Assembly: GCA_044232905.1 (NCBI GenBank)
Contig: JBIIKZ010000016.1
Span: 1-38,560, forward strand
DNA length: 38,560 nucleotides
Reading direction: 5' to 3'
From: CANHVK01 sp044232905
Lineage (GTDB): Bacteria > Bacteroidota > Bacteroidia > Flavobacteriales_D > Crocinitomicaceae
The notes under the pieces were generated by a model. That model had not been told where the DNA came from, did no database searches, and saw nothing but the letters and a program-made list of their open reading frames with translations. Numbering within the stretch: position 1 is the stretch's first letter; the number at the start of each line of letters is the position of its first letter. The position numbers were made by a program, and so were the translations under genes. Of the stretch, positions 7,498 to 15,343 are shown piece by piece.

Positions 7498-8520
7498 TTA
7501 AAATAAAAAACGGATACCTAATCCTATAAAAGAAGATTGATTACCGTTAAAGTTAATATCTTTTATTTTAACACTTGCTAATCCTGCTGGATCTACTAAA
7601 CTTTCATTCGTGTGTGCGATATTGAAAAGCCCTAAATTTGTATGGAATTTACCTACGAGGTGAACGTTTTTAGTTAATTTAAAATCTAATCCAGTTCCTA
7701 ATCTTAATCCGATATTACTTACACTCGATATTGTGTAAAATGCACTAGCTTTCGCATCATTTTCAAAGGAATATAAGGAATAGTTTAGGCCACCTAATAT
7801 TCTAAACATTAAACGAGGAGATACAGGGAATTCTTTAAACGCGCCTAAGGATGCATTCATTTGTGTTAATTCTCCTGAATCAAAAGTTACTGCTTTAGTA
7901 GTATCAATGTTTGTCAATACATCCCCTTTAACACTTTTTGGTCCGCTATTAGATTCCGCCCCTACATATATTCTAAAACTTGGATTTGCTGCCAATGGGA
8001 AATCAAGTTGAAATCCATTATAGTTACCTGTTACTAATTCCAAGCCAACTTTATTTTGTATTTCATCTACAGAATTAAAATATTCTAAACGAACTTGATT
8101 TTTAGTTAAATTTTCATACTGTGAAATTGATTTTGGTAAGCTATCAACTTGGTATATTTTTTTGTAGGTTGCAGGTAATCCTGTTAGTTTTATTTCAATT
8201 ATAGTTAATTTTTTATTTTCAATCGTTTTAGTTGTTGTGAATATAGGATCTACTACATAATCACATTTATGCGTTTCTAAAAATAATTGCATTGCATTAC
8301 TTTTTAAATCCGTCATTGCTAAATTTACTGGGGCTTTGTAAACTACAGCTTTTCTTTCTGTAACAACATCGATATCTGCAAGTAATGGTCTCATGACTAA
8401 TCCAGTTTTCGAAGCTTCTAAGTTGTTTTCTCTCATATTAGTTTTTTTAACTAATAATTTTGAAGGAGCACAAGCAAATAGTCCAATACTAAGTGTTGCT
8501 AATAGTAATTTGTTTTTCAT
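7498..8520 (-). CDS. Outer-membrane lipoprotein-like protein of unknown function
   Basis: A 340-residue protein. The N-terminus has a lipoprotein signal peptide with lipobox LFAC (Cys17). Residues about 45-125 look like a small alpha/beta domain. From about 160 onward the sequence alternates in a beta-barrel manner and ends in GLGIRFLF, with a terminal Phe as in outer-membrane barrels. A lipobox followed by a barrel-like end is an uncommon mixture, so either the lipobox is fortuitous or the barrel is small. No family is recognised. It converges on the gene at 7012, with the shared terminator between them. Confidence 0.65.
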   Translation of the reverse strand: MKNKLLLATLSIGLFACAPSKLLVKKTNMRENNLEASKTGLVMRPLLADIDVVTERKAVVYKAPVNLAMTDLKSNAMQLFLETHKCDYVVDPIFTTTKTIENKKLTIIEIKLTGLPATYKKIYQVDSLPKSISQYENLTKNQVRLEYFNSVDEIQNKVGLELVTGNYNGFQLDFPLAANPSFRIYVGAESNSGPKSVKGDVLTNIDTTKAVTFDSGELTQMNASLGAFKEFPVSPRLMFRILGGLNYSLYSFENDAKASAFYTISSVSNIGLRLGTGLDFKLTKNVHLVGKFHTNLGLFNIAHTNESLVDPAGLASVKIKDINFNGNQSSFIGLGIRFLF

Positions 8521-8648
8521 TTTAAAATAGTTTATAAATTATACGTAATATTAATGATACCTACTGAAATATAAGTTCATTTAAAAAAAAAATAAACAGC
8601 AAATTGAAATATTTTAATAAATAAGTTTAATCACGTAATTTTTTACGC

Positions 8649-9086
8649 TTATTTTTTGTTGATATTGATAACAATTGATTCGTTTTTGTCCAGAACAGAC
8701 ACGAAAGGAGTAATTACATTATCGTCAATAAAAATAATATTTACCGTATTTTTTCCTTCACTACCAGTAGAAATTGCGGCGAACTTTAATTTAGCACTTT
8801 CCACTTCGGAAAAGGGAAGTTCAATCAAGGTTTTCTTGTTTTTAATCACAAAATTTTCCAAAATCGGTTGATTGTCATAAAAGATGGTTATAATATCATT
8901 GTCTTCATTTGAACCATCCCAAATAAATAAGGATATCGTGTTTGACTTCCATCCCAATTTTATGAAATTTTTAGATGTAATTGTCTTGTAATTAATAAGT
9001 TGACTTATGTTCGGGTCGATCGTTTGGTTTACTTGTGTGAAACTTAATATTGGGAAAAATAAAAAAATAAGAAGCGTTTTACTCAT
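8649..9086 (-). CDS. Small secreted protein with a DGDxIxL-like beta module
   Basis: A 145-residue protein with a signal peptide (hydrophobic 4-16, probable cleavage near SFTQ). The mature domain carries SLFIWDGSNEDNDIITIFYD, QPILENF and a downstream NTVNIIFIDD, in the order of a short beta module found in various secreted Bacteroidota proteins (pattern WD..DGDiI.l..NG..i..N, then NTa.i.i.D). The module may bind a ligand or calcium but has no assigned function that I know of. It lies between two other exported proteins on the same strand, with gaps of about 100-130 bp, so co-expression is possible but not shown. Confidence 0.65.
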   Translation of the reverse strand: MSKTLLIFLFFPILSFTQVNQTIDPNISQLINYKTITSKNFIKLGWKSNTISLFIWDGSNEDNDIITIFYDNQPILENFVIKNKKTLIELPFSEVESAKLKFAAISTGSEGKNTVNIIFIDDNVITPFVSVLDKNESIVININKK

Positions 9087-9183
9087 AATAACATAGTTGT
9101 TGTATGTATTTTAAATTTTAATACATTACGTTAATACAAAGGTATAAAAGACTTTAGAAACTAATTCTAATAGTTAGTATCTT

Positions 9184-10632
9184 TTAATAAGTATTTGTAT
9201 AAACAGCAGCTCTTATTTTCCCAATATATACATCCGAAACTTGTTTCAAGATACCAATTTTAGTGTCTTTTCCTTGAATACGAATCATTGAACCGTCGTT
9301 AATTACAGAAATTTTAATCCAAGAAATTGCTTCTAAAAATGGATATTTATCAACTAGTGCTTGTTGTCTCGCGTTATACTCATTCAGATCCATGAAAAAA
9401 TCAATGCCATGTGTTCCAAAATCTTTGGCAAAGCCAGGGATTAGTAATTCTTGGTGCTTAGAAACATGATTTTTACCAATACCAACGATTTCCTTTTCAT
9501 TTATTTTTAAATGGTAGAGCGGATTTGCAGAAAAAAAAGATTGTGTAAGATTGGAAATTGATTTTCCTGCATCACCTAGCGTTACATGAAAGCAGTGACT
9601 ATCACTTCCTCCAAAATATATAAGTGCTAATCGACCTCCGAGTAGGTTGGTAACTGGTCTATTCCCCAAAGCCATCATCCCTAAAGCAAAATTTCCATGG
9701 ATTTCACCAATTTGTTCGAAAAAATTAGGAATGAAATCCTCTACTAAAGTTTGAATTTTTAGTGGATTAAAATGCATCGACATGCCTAATGTTGCTTTTC
9801 CAGGTGACAAAGTAGAAATGCTATTTGCGCTAGATTTTTCAAAAAACAAACGATTTTTTAAAGCTGTCGAAAAATGATGTTTTGTATTTATACTTATACC
9901 TCCGTATTCAAAGGTTAAAGAGGAACTTAGCTTTGCCTCTTTAAGGAGTGATTCGATTTCCTTTTGCTTGAGATTGTCTAAATGAATTTTGACGTTTTTA
10001 GCGTAAAGCTGGTATATGTGTTCTAGGTGTGTTGTCCACTGAATTGCTTGTTTGTTATCGTATTTTAGTAATTCTGTACTGGAACCTTCCTCCTTGTTTA
10101 ATTGTTTGAAAAGCTTCTGAAAATGATCTACTGAAATTTCACCTTGATTTTGATAATGTATAATGAGTATGTCATCTTGTATTCCAATGCTATAGTTTGG
10201 ACCGATGGCATAATCTAAATGGTTAGTGTGTTCCAATAATAAACCAAGCGATGCAATTTTTTTCCGCATAGATTCCTTGTTTTTTATACGCGCAAATACA
10301 TTGAAAACGGAAGGGTAACCTGTTTTATTTAATAAGCCCTCCAAGGAAAAATAAATACCTGAATCGATATAAATACTTTGATTAAATGCTTTTAATTCGG
10401 AAGTAATAAGTGTATTTATTTTGGGTAGGTGTTGAAAGTCCGCATTTTCTAAAATAGTATTCAAGTATACTTTTCCGGAAAAAATAACTTCTTGATTTTG
10501 ATTAGCATATACAGAGAATTTTTCGCGCAAACTGTACTTCTTTTTTTCGTCTGTGCAGGAAGTCAATAAAGCAATGGAAAATAGTATGATAAGACTTAGT
10601 GGAATTAATCGCATTGAGGTTCGTTTTATCAA
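9184..10632 (-). CDS. Large lipoprotein, DUF4836-like
   Basis: A 482-residue protein with a lipoprotein signal peptide and lipobox LLTSC (Cys26). The body (30-482) resembles DUF4836-type surface or periplasmic lipoproteins in its layout: an N-terminal domain asking for VYLNTILENADF-like strands, a middle helix rich in Lys and Glu (about 200-235), and a repeated half with SPGKATLGMSMHFNP. The match is by general pattern, so the family name is tentative. Translation could also begin at the ATG at 10614 (residue 7), which leaves a clean signal peptide. It is divergent from the gene starting at 10682. Confidence 0.65.
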   Translation of the reverse strand: MIKRTSMRLIPLSLIILFSIALLTSCTDEKKKYSLREKFSVYANQNQEVIFSGKVYLNTILENADFQHLPKINTLITSELKAFNQSIYIDSGIYFSLEGLLNKTGYPSVFNVFARIKNKESMRKKIASLGLLLEHTNHLDYAIGPNYSIGIQDDILIIHYQNQGEISVDHFQKLFKQLNKEEGSSTELLKYDNKQAIQWTTHLEHIYQLYAKNVKIHLDNLKQKEIESLLKEAKLSSSLTFEYGGISINTKHHFSTALKNRLFFEKSSANSISTLSPGKATLGMSMHFNPLKIQTLVEDFIPNFFEQIGEIHGNFALGMMALGNRPVTNLLGGRLALIYFGGSDSHCFHVTLGDAGKSISNLTQSFFSANPLYHLKINEKEIVGIGKNHVSKHQELLIPGFAKDFGTHGIDFFMDLNEYNARQQALVDKYPFLEAISWIKISVINDGSMIRIQGKDTKIGILKQVSDVYIGKIRAAVYTNTY

Positions 10633-10681
10633 TATTAATTACGAATTTTACTTTGTAAATTTAGTTAGAAAAATAAACGAT

Positions 10682-11248
10682 ATGCACGCCATCGAACCCT
10701 TTTATTTGTGGAGAGATTTTTACATTGCCTCGGAAGATGTAGCATCTCCTTTTTATGGAAGGGATTATAGTGAGTTTACTTATACGGATCAAATTTACAA
10801 TTTTTACATCCACCCCCAGTGGGACTCCATTGGTTCTTCAACCATGTTTATCAAAATTTTGTATATCGATTACGACGAATCATTTGCAGTAATTGAAATG
10901 ATTGGTGAATGGAATGATGCGATTGAAAATGATATTATGACATTAAAACGAGATATCATTGAACCTATCATGGAACATGGGATTAATAAGTTTATTCTCA
11001 TTGGGGAAAATATTTTAAATTTTCATTATTCCGACGATTGTTATTACGAAGAATGGTTTGATGAGGTAGATGATGGCTGGATAGCCCTAGTTAATTTTCA
11101 TGAACACGTCATCAAAGAATTTGAAAAAATACATATAGATAGTTATTTCGTTATGGGAGGTGAATTAGAAGAAGAAGATTGGCGAACCTTGCAACCTTAC
11201 GATTTTTATGTGAAAATTTCCGAATATGTCCAAAAACGATTGTCCTAA
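10682..11248 (+). CDS. Conserved acidic hypothetical protein of Flavobacteriales
   Basis: A 188-residue cytosolic protein, very rich in Asp, Glu, Tyr and Phe, with no signal peptide. It begins MHAIEPFYLWRDFYIASED and carries SPFYGRDYSEF, YNFYIHPQWD and IGEWNDAIENDIM, a pattern I associate with conserved but unnamed proteins of this order. The frame is open from 10553, but the extra 43 residues would overlap the divergent lipoprotein start and look non-coding, so ATG 10682 is chosen. It is followed by a palindrome and then by the response regulator gene on the same strand. The function is unknown. Confidence 0.75.
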   Translation: MHAIEPFYLWRDFYIASEDVASPFYGRDYSEFTYTDQIYNFYIHPQWDSIGSSTMFIKILYIDYDESFAVIEMIGEWNDAIENDIMTLKRDIIEPIMEHGINKFILIGENILNFHYSDDCYYEEWFDEVDDGWIALVNFHEHVIKEFEKIHIDSYFVMGGELEEEDWRTLQPYDFYVKISEYVQKRLS

Positions 11249-11250
11249 TA

Positions 11251-11283
11251 ATATGTTGGGATGTTGTATTGCAACATCCATAT
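11251..11283. repeat. Degenerate REP-like palindrome / hairpin
   Basis: GGATGTTG and CAACATCC (11259-11266 and 11272-11279) form an 8-bp stem around TATTG, flanked by ATAT on both sides and followed by TTTTTATAAAA. The GGGAT...ATCC layout resembles the perfect palindrome at 6132-6177. It sits in the 58-bp gap between two + genes and could also end transcription. Confidence 0.6.
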
Positions 11284-11306
11284 TTTTATAAAATAAAAAT
11301 ATAAAT

Positions 11307-12476
11307 ATGAAAAAAATCCTAATCATCGATGACGAACGCAGCATACGTCGTGCCCTTCGTGAAATCCTTGAATTCGAAGAATTCGAAGTCTACGAAGCCG
11401 AAAATGGGCAAGAAGGACTAGATTTATTAAAAGCAAATCAGTACGACCTTGTTTTTTGCGATATTAAAATGCCTATGCTCGATGGTATGGAAGTGTTAGA
11501 AGCAGTCAAAAAAATAGAAAACGACACACCATTCATAATGATTAGCGGACACGGAACCATCGAAACTGCTGTAGAAGCGATACGTAAAGGAGCATTTGAT
11601 TTTATTGAGAAACCACTGGACTTAAATCGAATTTTAGTAACCTTACGCAATGTAAAAGAACGAGTTTCTCTAGTGGAACAAACGACAGTTTTGAAATCGA
11701 CGATTAAAAATATTAAAGGTTCTACCATCATTGGTGAATCGGAAGGCATACGTCGTATCAAAGACATGGTTGAGAAAGTTGCTCCATCCGATGCACGTGT
11801 TTTGATTACAGGCGGTAATGGAACAGGGAAGGAGTTGGTTGCACGCTCCCTTCATGAACTTTCAAATCGCGTAAAAATGCCATTTATTGAGGTGAATTGT
11901 GCTGCGATTCCATCCGAATTGATTGAAAGCGAATTGTTTGGTCATGAAAAAGGTGCGTTTACATCTGCCGTAAAAGACAAAAAAGGGAAGTTTGAATTAG
12001 CACAAGGTGGTACTATCTTCCTGGATGAAATTGGGGATATGAGTCTCGCTGCGCAAGCGAAAGTATTACGTGCCCTTCAAGAAAATGTGATCCAACGCGT
12101 AGGAAGTGAGAAGGATACGAAAATTGATTGCCGTGTACTTGCTGCCACCAATAAAGATTTACGCAAAGAAATACAAGAAGGTAGGTTTAGAGAAGATTTA
12201 TTCCACCGCATCGCTATTATCTTGATACACGTTCCAACATTAAATGACCGTCGCGAAGATATTCCGTTACTAGCAGAACACTTTTTGACCGTAGTATGTA
12301 ACGACCATGGTATTGCAAGAAAATCCTTAGATGAAAAAGCAATTCAAGCCCTTTCAACCATTAATTGGACAGGAAATATCCGAGAACTACGAAATGTGAT
12401 CGAACGATTGGTAATACTTGCTGGAGAAGTGATTACCGAACAAGATGTGAACCTATTTGCGAATCCAAAGGGGTAA
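11307..12476 (+). CDS. Sigma-54 type response regulator (REC + AAA+), no HTH
   Basis: A 389-residue NtrC-like protein. Residues 1-120 are a receiver domain (D8, D9, phospho-acceptor D52 in CDIKMP, K102 in EKP). Residues about 140-375 are the AAA+ sigma-54 interaction domain with Walker A GGNGTGKE (169-176), the loop GAFTSA (216-221, where the canonical form is GAFTGA), Walker B IFLDEIGD and the WTGNIREL box. The protein ends 15 or so residues after the AAA+ domain, so there is no Fis-type DNA-binding helix-turn-helix. The GAFTSA loop and the short C-terminus recur in homologs I recall from Flavobacteria, so truncation is unlikely. No sensor kinase gene lies next to it. Confidence 0.9.
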   Translation: MKKILIIDDERSIRRALREILEFEEFEVYEAENGQEGLDLLKANQYDLVFCDIKMPMLDGMEVLEAVKKIENDTPFIMISGHGTIETAVEAIRKGAFDFIEKPLDLNRILVTLRNVKERVSLVEQTTVLKSTIKNIKGSTIIGESEGIRRIKDMVEKVAPSDARVLITGGNGTGKELVARSLHELSNRVKMPFIEVNCAAIPSELIESELFGHEKGAFTSAVKDKKGKFELAQGGTIFLDEIGDMSLAAQAKVLRALQENVIQRVGSEKDTKIDCRVLAATNKDLRKEIQEGRFREDLFHRIAIILIHVPTLNDRREDIPLLAEHFLTVVCNDHGIARKSLDEKAIQALSTINWTGNIRELRNVIERLVILAGEVITEQDVNLFANPKG

Positions 12477-12487
12477 AAGTTTGGGTT

Positions 12488-13249
12488 TTATTTTCCGCCT
12501 TTCAGAATACTTCCAAACACCTTCGTTACTGTCGTAGTAGCAAGGGATGTAACATTTTTAACTGCTGCTGCAGGATCTTTACGTATTTTATTTTCCTCGA
12601 TTTCCACCAATTTAAATAACCCAGAAATTGCACGTTCCGTAACATATGCATTTAAGTCTGGATTGATGTTTTTGCCCCCCGTAAATAGATTTACCTTATT
12701 GTAGTTTGTAGCGAGTGGTTCCCAATATTTGGTAAGTTCAACCGTTTGAATTGCTTTGTCTACTTCTGGTCTAAATGCTGTTTGGAGTTCTTTGGTAGTG
12801 TTGTTTTGTAAAAAGCGTGTTGCAGAGCCGTTTCCACCATTCAAAATTGCAAGTCCATCTGAAATTTGCATGTTTTTGATTGCGTTTAAAAAGATTGGGA
12901 GCGCTTTTTTTGTTGCTTCTTCTGCAGCACGATTTAAGGTTATTTCGAAACGGTCAACTTGACTTTTCATTTTTAATTTGATAGCTGCATCTTTTACCTT
13001 CTTAGCATCCTCAGGAAATGGTAACTTGATTAGCGTATTCTTCCAAAAACCATCCAAAGCAGAACTTTGTTTCACTGAATTTTCAATACTAATGTTCAAC
13101 GCATCTTTTAATCCTTGAATAATCTCTTCTTTGGAAAGTAATGGGTTTAGTGCAATGGTTTTAGGTTCAATAGTGAATGAACTTAAAGTAGAAATTGCAG
13201 TGGTTACGAATGTTCCTACAAGTAAGATGGATAGAATATTTTTTTTCAT
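12488..13249 (-). CDS. DUF4197 family exported protein
   Basis: A 253-residue protein of the DUF4197 family. Seen: a signal peptide (MKKNILSILLVGTFVTTAIS), then the family core EEIIQGLKDALNISIENSV, KLPFPEDAKKV, NRAAEEATKKALPIF, ISDGLAILNGG and a C-terminal TERAISGLFKLVEIEE. The function of the family is not known; it is helical and predicted periplasmic or outer-membrane attached. The frame is open to 13270, but the ATG at 13249 gives the normal signal peptide. It is convergent with the response regulator (11-bp gap) and divergent from cinA. Confidence 0.85.
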   Translation of the reverse strand: MKKNILSILLVGTFVTTAISTLSSFTIEPKTIALNPLLSKEEIIQGLKDALNISIENSVKQSSALDGFWKNTLIKLPFPEDAKKVKDAAIKLKMKSQVDRFEITLNRAAEEATKKALPIFLNAIKNMQISDGLAILNGGNGSATRFLQNNTTKELQTAFRPEVDKAIQTVELTKYWEPLATNYNKVNLFTGGKNINPDLNAYVTERAISGLFKLVEIEENKIRKDPAAAVKNVTSLATTTVTKVFGSILKGGK

Positions 13250-13312
13250 GAATTCAGATTTGGTATTCAAACTTACGATAAATTTATAGAAAATTAGTTT
13301 ATAATATAACGT

Positions 13313-14557
13313 ATGGTAGCTGAACTTATTTCGATTGGCGATGAATTGCTAATAGGACAAACAATTAATACAAACGCTTCTTGGTTAGGAAGCGAATTAG
13401 CATTACAAGGTATTCAGGTAAAATGGTGCACGACAATTTCCGATGATAAAAAAGATATCTTGTTTACTGTTGATCAAGCTTTAAAACGTTCGCAATTAGT
13501 TATAATTACTGGTGGACTAGGTCCTACCAAAGACGATATAACGAAACATACTTTAGTAGAATATTTCGATACGGAATTAGTGATTGACCCAACAGTGCTT
13601 GGGAAAATTCAAGAATATTTTCGATTGAGAGGTCGCGATATGTTGGAGGTAAATACCATGCAAGCAGCTCTACCAAAATCTTGTACAATCATACCAAATA
13701 ATCACGGAACCGCTTCTGGAATGTGGTTTGAGAAAAACGGGTCCATTTTAATAAGTTTACCTGGAGTTCCTTATGAGATGAAAGGACTAATGAAAGATTT
13801 TTTATTAGAAAAGATTCAAAATCATTTCCAAACCAAAGCGCTTTACCATAAAACGATATTAACAACGGGTATTGGAGAGTCTTTTTTAGCAGAAACGATG
13901 GCGGAATGGGAGAGTCGTATTAGGGATTTAGGATTAGGTCTGGCTTATCTGCCTTCTCCAGGATTGGTTAAATTAAGGATTTCTTCCTACCGAGGGAAAG
14001 TGGATGCTCCTGTAATTCAAGGTTTTTTTGAAGAGATCGAAGAAAAATTACCACAACATGTATTTGGTTACGAAAATGACACATTACCGGAAGTGATAGG
14101 TAAACTTTTGCTCAAAGTAGGAAAAAATGTTGGTACAGTGGAAAGTTGTACCGGAGGAGGCGTTGCGAATGCAATCGTTTCTATACCTGGTTCAAGTGCT
14201 TATTTTCAAGGGAATTTAACAACGTATTCTTACGAACTCAAAACGAAATTAGCAGGTGTAAAAGCGGAAACCTTAGCTAAATTTGGTGCGGTAAGTGAAG
14301 AAACAGTTGCTGAAATGGCAATCGGTGGAAGAGAAAAGTTAGGGGTCGATTACTGTATTTCCATTTCTGGAGTAGCTGGGCCAGAAGGAGGCACGCCAGA
14401 TAAACCGGTCGGAACAGTTTGGATGGCAGTAGCTTTAGAAGGAGATTGTATCACGAAAAAAATAAATTTAGGAGATAATCGCGAAAGAAACATACAAATG
14501 ACTATATTTGCATCTCTGAATATGCTTCGAAATGTATTATTAACAAAACGAAGTTAA
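13313..14557 (+). CDS. cinA: CinA family: NMN deamidase / competence-damage protein
   Basis: A 414-residue full-length CinA. Residues 1-170 form the MoCF-like domain (AELISIGDELLIGQTINTNA, VIITGGLGPTKDD). Residues about 250-414 form the CinA C-terminal amidase domain (VESCTGGGVANAIVSIPGSS, GAVSEETVAEMA, ISGVAGPEGGTPDKPVGTVW). Known: the C-terminal domain hydrolyses nicotinamide mononucleotide to nicotinate mononucleotide in the pyridine nucleotide cycle, and the N-terminal domain has ADP-ribose pyrophosphatase activity in some members. Length and both domains look intact. It precedes the ribosomal block by 82 bp and is probably separate, since a promoter-like sequence lies in the gap. Confidence 0.93.
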   Translation: MVAELISIGDELLIGQTINTNASWLGSELALQGIQVKWCTTISDDKKDILFTVDQALKRSQLVIITGGLGPTKDDITKHTLVEYFDTELVIDPTVLGKIQEYFRLRGRDMLEVNTMQAALPKSCTIIPNNHGTASGMWFEKNGSILISLPGVPYEMKGLMKDFLLEKIQNHFQTKALYHKTILTTGIGESFLAETMAEWESRIRDLGLGLAYLPSPGLVKLRISSYRGKVDAPVIQGFFEEIEEKLPQHVFGYENDTLPEVIGKLLLKVGKNVGTVESCTGGGVANAIVSIPGSSAYFQGNLTTYSYELKTKLAGVKAETLAKFGAVSEETVAEMAIGGREKLGVDYCISISGVAGPEGGTPDKPVGTVWMAVALEGDCITKKINLGDNRERNIQMTIFASLNMLRNVLLTKRS

Positions 14558-14572
14558 AAAACAGAAAAATAG

Positions 14573-14603
14573 TTGTGTATTTAGAAAATAATTACTTTCT
14601 TTG
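14573..14603 (+). promoter_or_regulatory. Candidate promoter of the rpmB-rpmG-DUF4295 block
   Basis: A TTG at 14573-14575 is followed after 20 bp by TTTCTTTG at 14596-14603, one mismatch from the TAnnTTTG -7 consensus. Spacing is right for a Bacteroidota promoter, and it sits 36 bp before the rpmB start. Confidence 0.5.
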
Positions 14604-14639
14604 CACCCGCTTTTAGATTTTTAGTTAAATATATATAAG

Positions 14640-14876
14640 ATGTCACGAGTTTGTCAATTAACAGGTAAGTCAGTAATGGTTGGGAACAATGTTTCTCACT
14701 CAAACAGAAAAACAAAACGTAAGTTTTTCCCGAACTTAGTTACGAAAAAGTTCTTTCTTCCAGAAGAGGACAAATTTGTAACATTGAAAATTTCAACTTC
14801 AGCGTTGAGAACAATTAACAAAAAAGGGATCACGGAGGTTGTTAAAGAAGCTCGTGAAAAAGGATATCTAAAATAA
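14640..14876 (+). CDS. rpmB: 50S ribosomal protein L28
   Basis: A 78-residue ribosomal protein bL28. It begins MSRVCQLTGKSVMVGNNVSH, followed by NRKTKRKFFPNL and the C-terminal STSALRTINKKGI block, which are standard L28 signatures. It is the first gene of the conserved Bacteroidota block rpmB, rpmG, DUF4295, ftsY. There is a 46-bp gap to rpmG that holds a small 5-bp hairpin (CCATT/AATGG) and an A-rich leader in place of a Shine-Dalgarno sequence. Confidence 0.97.
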   Translation: MSRVCQLTGKSVMVGNNVSHSNRKTKRKFFPNLVTKKFFLPEEDKFVTLKISTSALRTINKKGITEVVKEAREKGYLK

Positions 14877-14922
14877 AACTACTTCGACCCATTGTGAAAT
14901 GGCAGAATAAAAAGTAAAAAAA

Positions 14923-15111
14923 ATGGCAAAGAAAGCAAAAGGTAATAGAATCCAAGTTATTCTAGAATGTACAGAGCATAAAGCTACAGGTGTTGCTGGA
15001 ACATCTCGTTACATAACGACTAAAAATCGTAAAAATACTCCAGAGAGATTAGAGATCAGAAAATACAATCCGATCTTACGTAAATACACTGTTCATAAAG
15101 AAATCAAATAA
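14923..15111 (+). CDS. rpmG: 50S ribosomal protein L33
   Basis: A 62-residue ribosomal protein bL33. It matches by RIQVILECTEHK, the TSRYITTKNRKNTPERLEI core and the KYNPILRKYTVHKE end. The two paired CxxC motifs of zinc-binding L33 forms are absent (only one Cys, in LECTEH), so this is the zinc-independent type. It follows rpmB and is followed 9 bp later by the DUF4295 gene. Confidence 0.97.
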   Translation: MAKKAKGNRIQVILECTEHKATGVAGTSRYITTKNRKNTPERLEIRKYNPILRKYTVHKEIK

Positions 15112-15120
15112 TAATCTGAC

Positions 15121-15276
15121 ATGGCAAAGAAAGTAGTAGCGTCCTTACAAAAAGGAGGAGGAAAAGAGCATACGAAAGTAATCAAAATGGTAAAATCTGA
15201 AAAATCAGGTTCTTTTACTTTCAAAGAAGAAATCGTACATAACGATAAAGTGAAAGAATGGTTTGCAAAACACTAA
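15121..15276 (+). CDS. DUF4295 small basic protein, probable ribosomal protein
   Basis: A 51-residue Lys-rich protein starting MAKKVVASLQKGGGKEHTK and ending KVKEWFAKH, matching the short DUF4295 family of Bacteroidota. It lies 9 bp after rpmG and is almost surely co-transcribed with it. Known context: the family is nearly always found beside rpmG and ftsY. From memory, a Bacteroidota-specific large-subunit protein (bL38) was seen in a Flavobacterium ribosome structure and may be this family; I cannot confirm that link here. Size, charge and operon all fit a ribosomal component. Confidence 0.9.
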   Translation: MAKKVVASLQKGGGKEHTKVIKMVKSEKSGSFTFKEEIVHNDKVKEWFAKH

Positions 15277-15303
15277 TTCTTAACTAAAGATAAATTAATG
15301 ATT

Positions 15304-15338
15304 AGCTCTCTTACTAAAGGGGGCTTTTTCTATTTTTA
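15304..15338 (+). terminator. Terminator-like hairpin between DUF4295 and ftsY
   Basis: AGCTCTCTT pairs with AAGGGGGCT (15304-15312 with 15317-15325, two G-U pairs) around an ACTA loop, and the stem runs into TTTTTCTATTTTT. It starts 27 bp after the DUF4295 stop and ends just before the ftsY ATG, so ftsY must be reached by read-through or started from within or below it. Confidence 0.7.
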
Positions 15339-15343
15339 ATACT

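Noticed and set aside
10553..10681. Upstream extension of the acidic conserved protein
   Set aside because: It overlaps the signal peptide of the divergent lipoprotein gene and reads as non-coding; ATG 10682 gives the conserved N-terminus.
12365..12619. 84-residue Cys-rich + frame over the end of the response regulator
   Set aside because: Its Cys and Thr richness comes from the frame of the regulator and DUF4197 genes; no start signal or family pattern supports it.
14886..14906. Small CCATT/AATGG hairpin between rpmB and rpmG as a terminator
   Set aside because: Only five pairs and no T run follow, and the two genes are always co-transcribed in this group.
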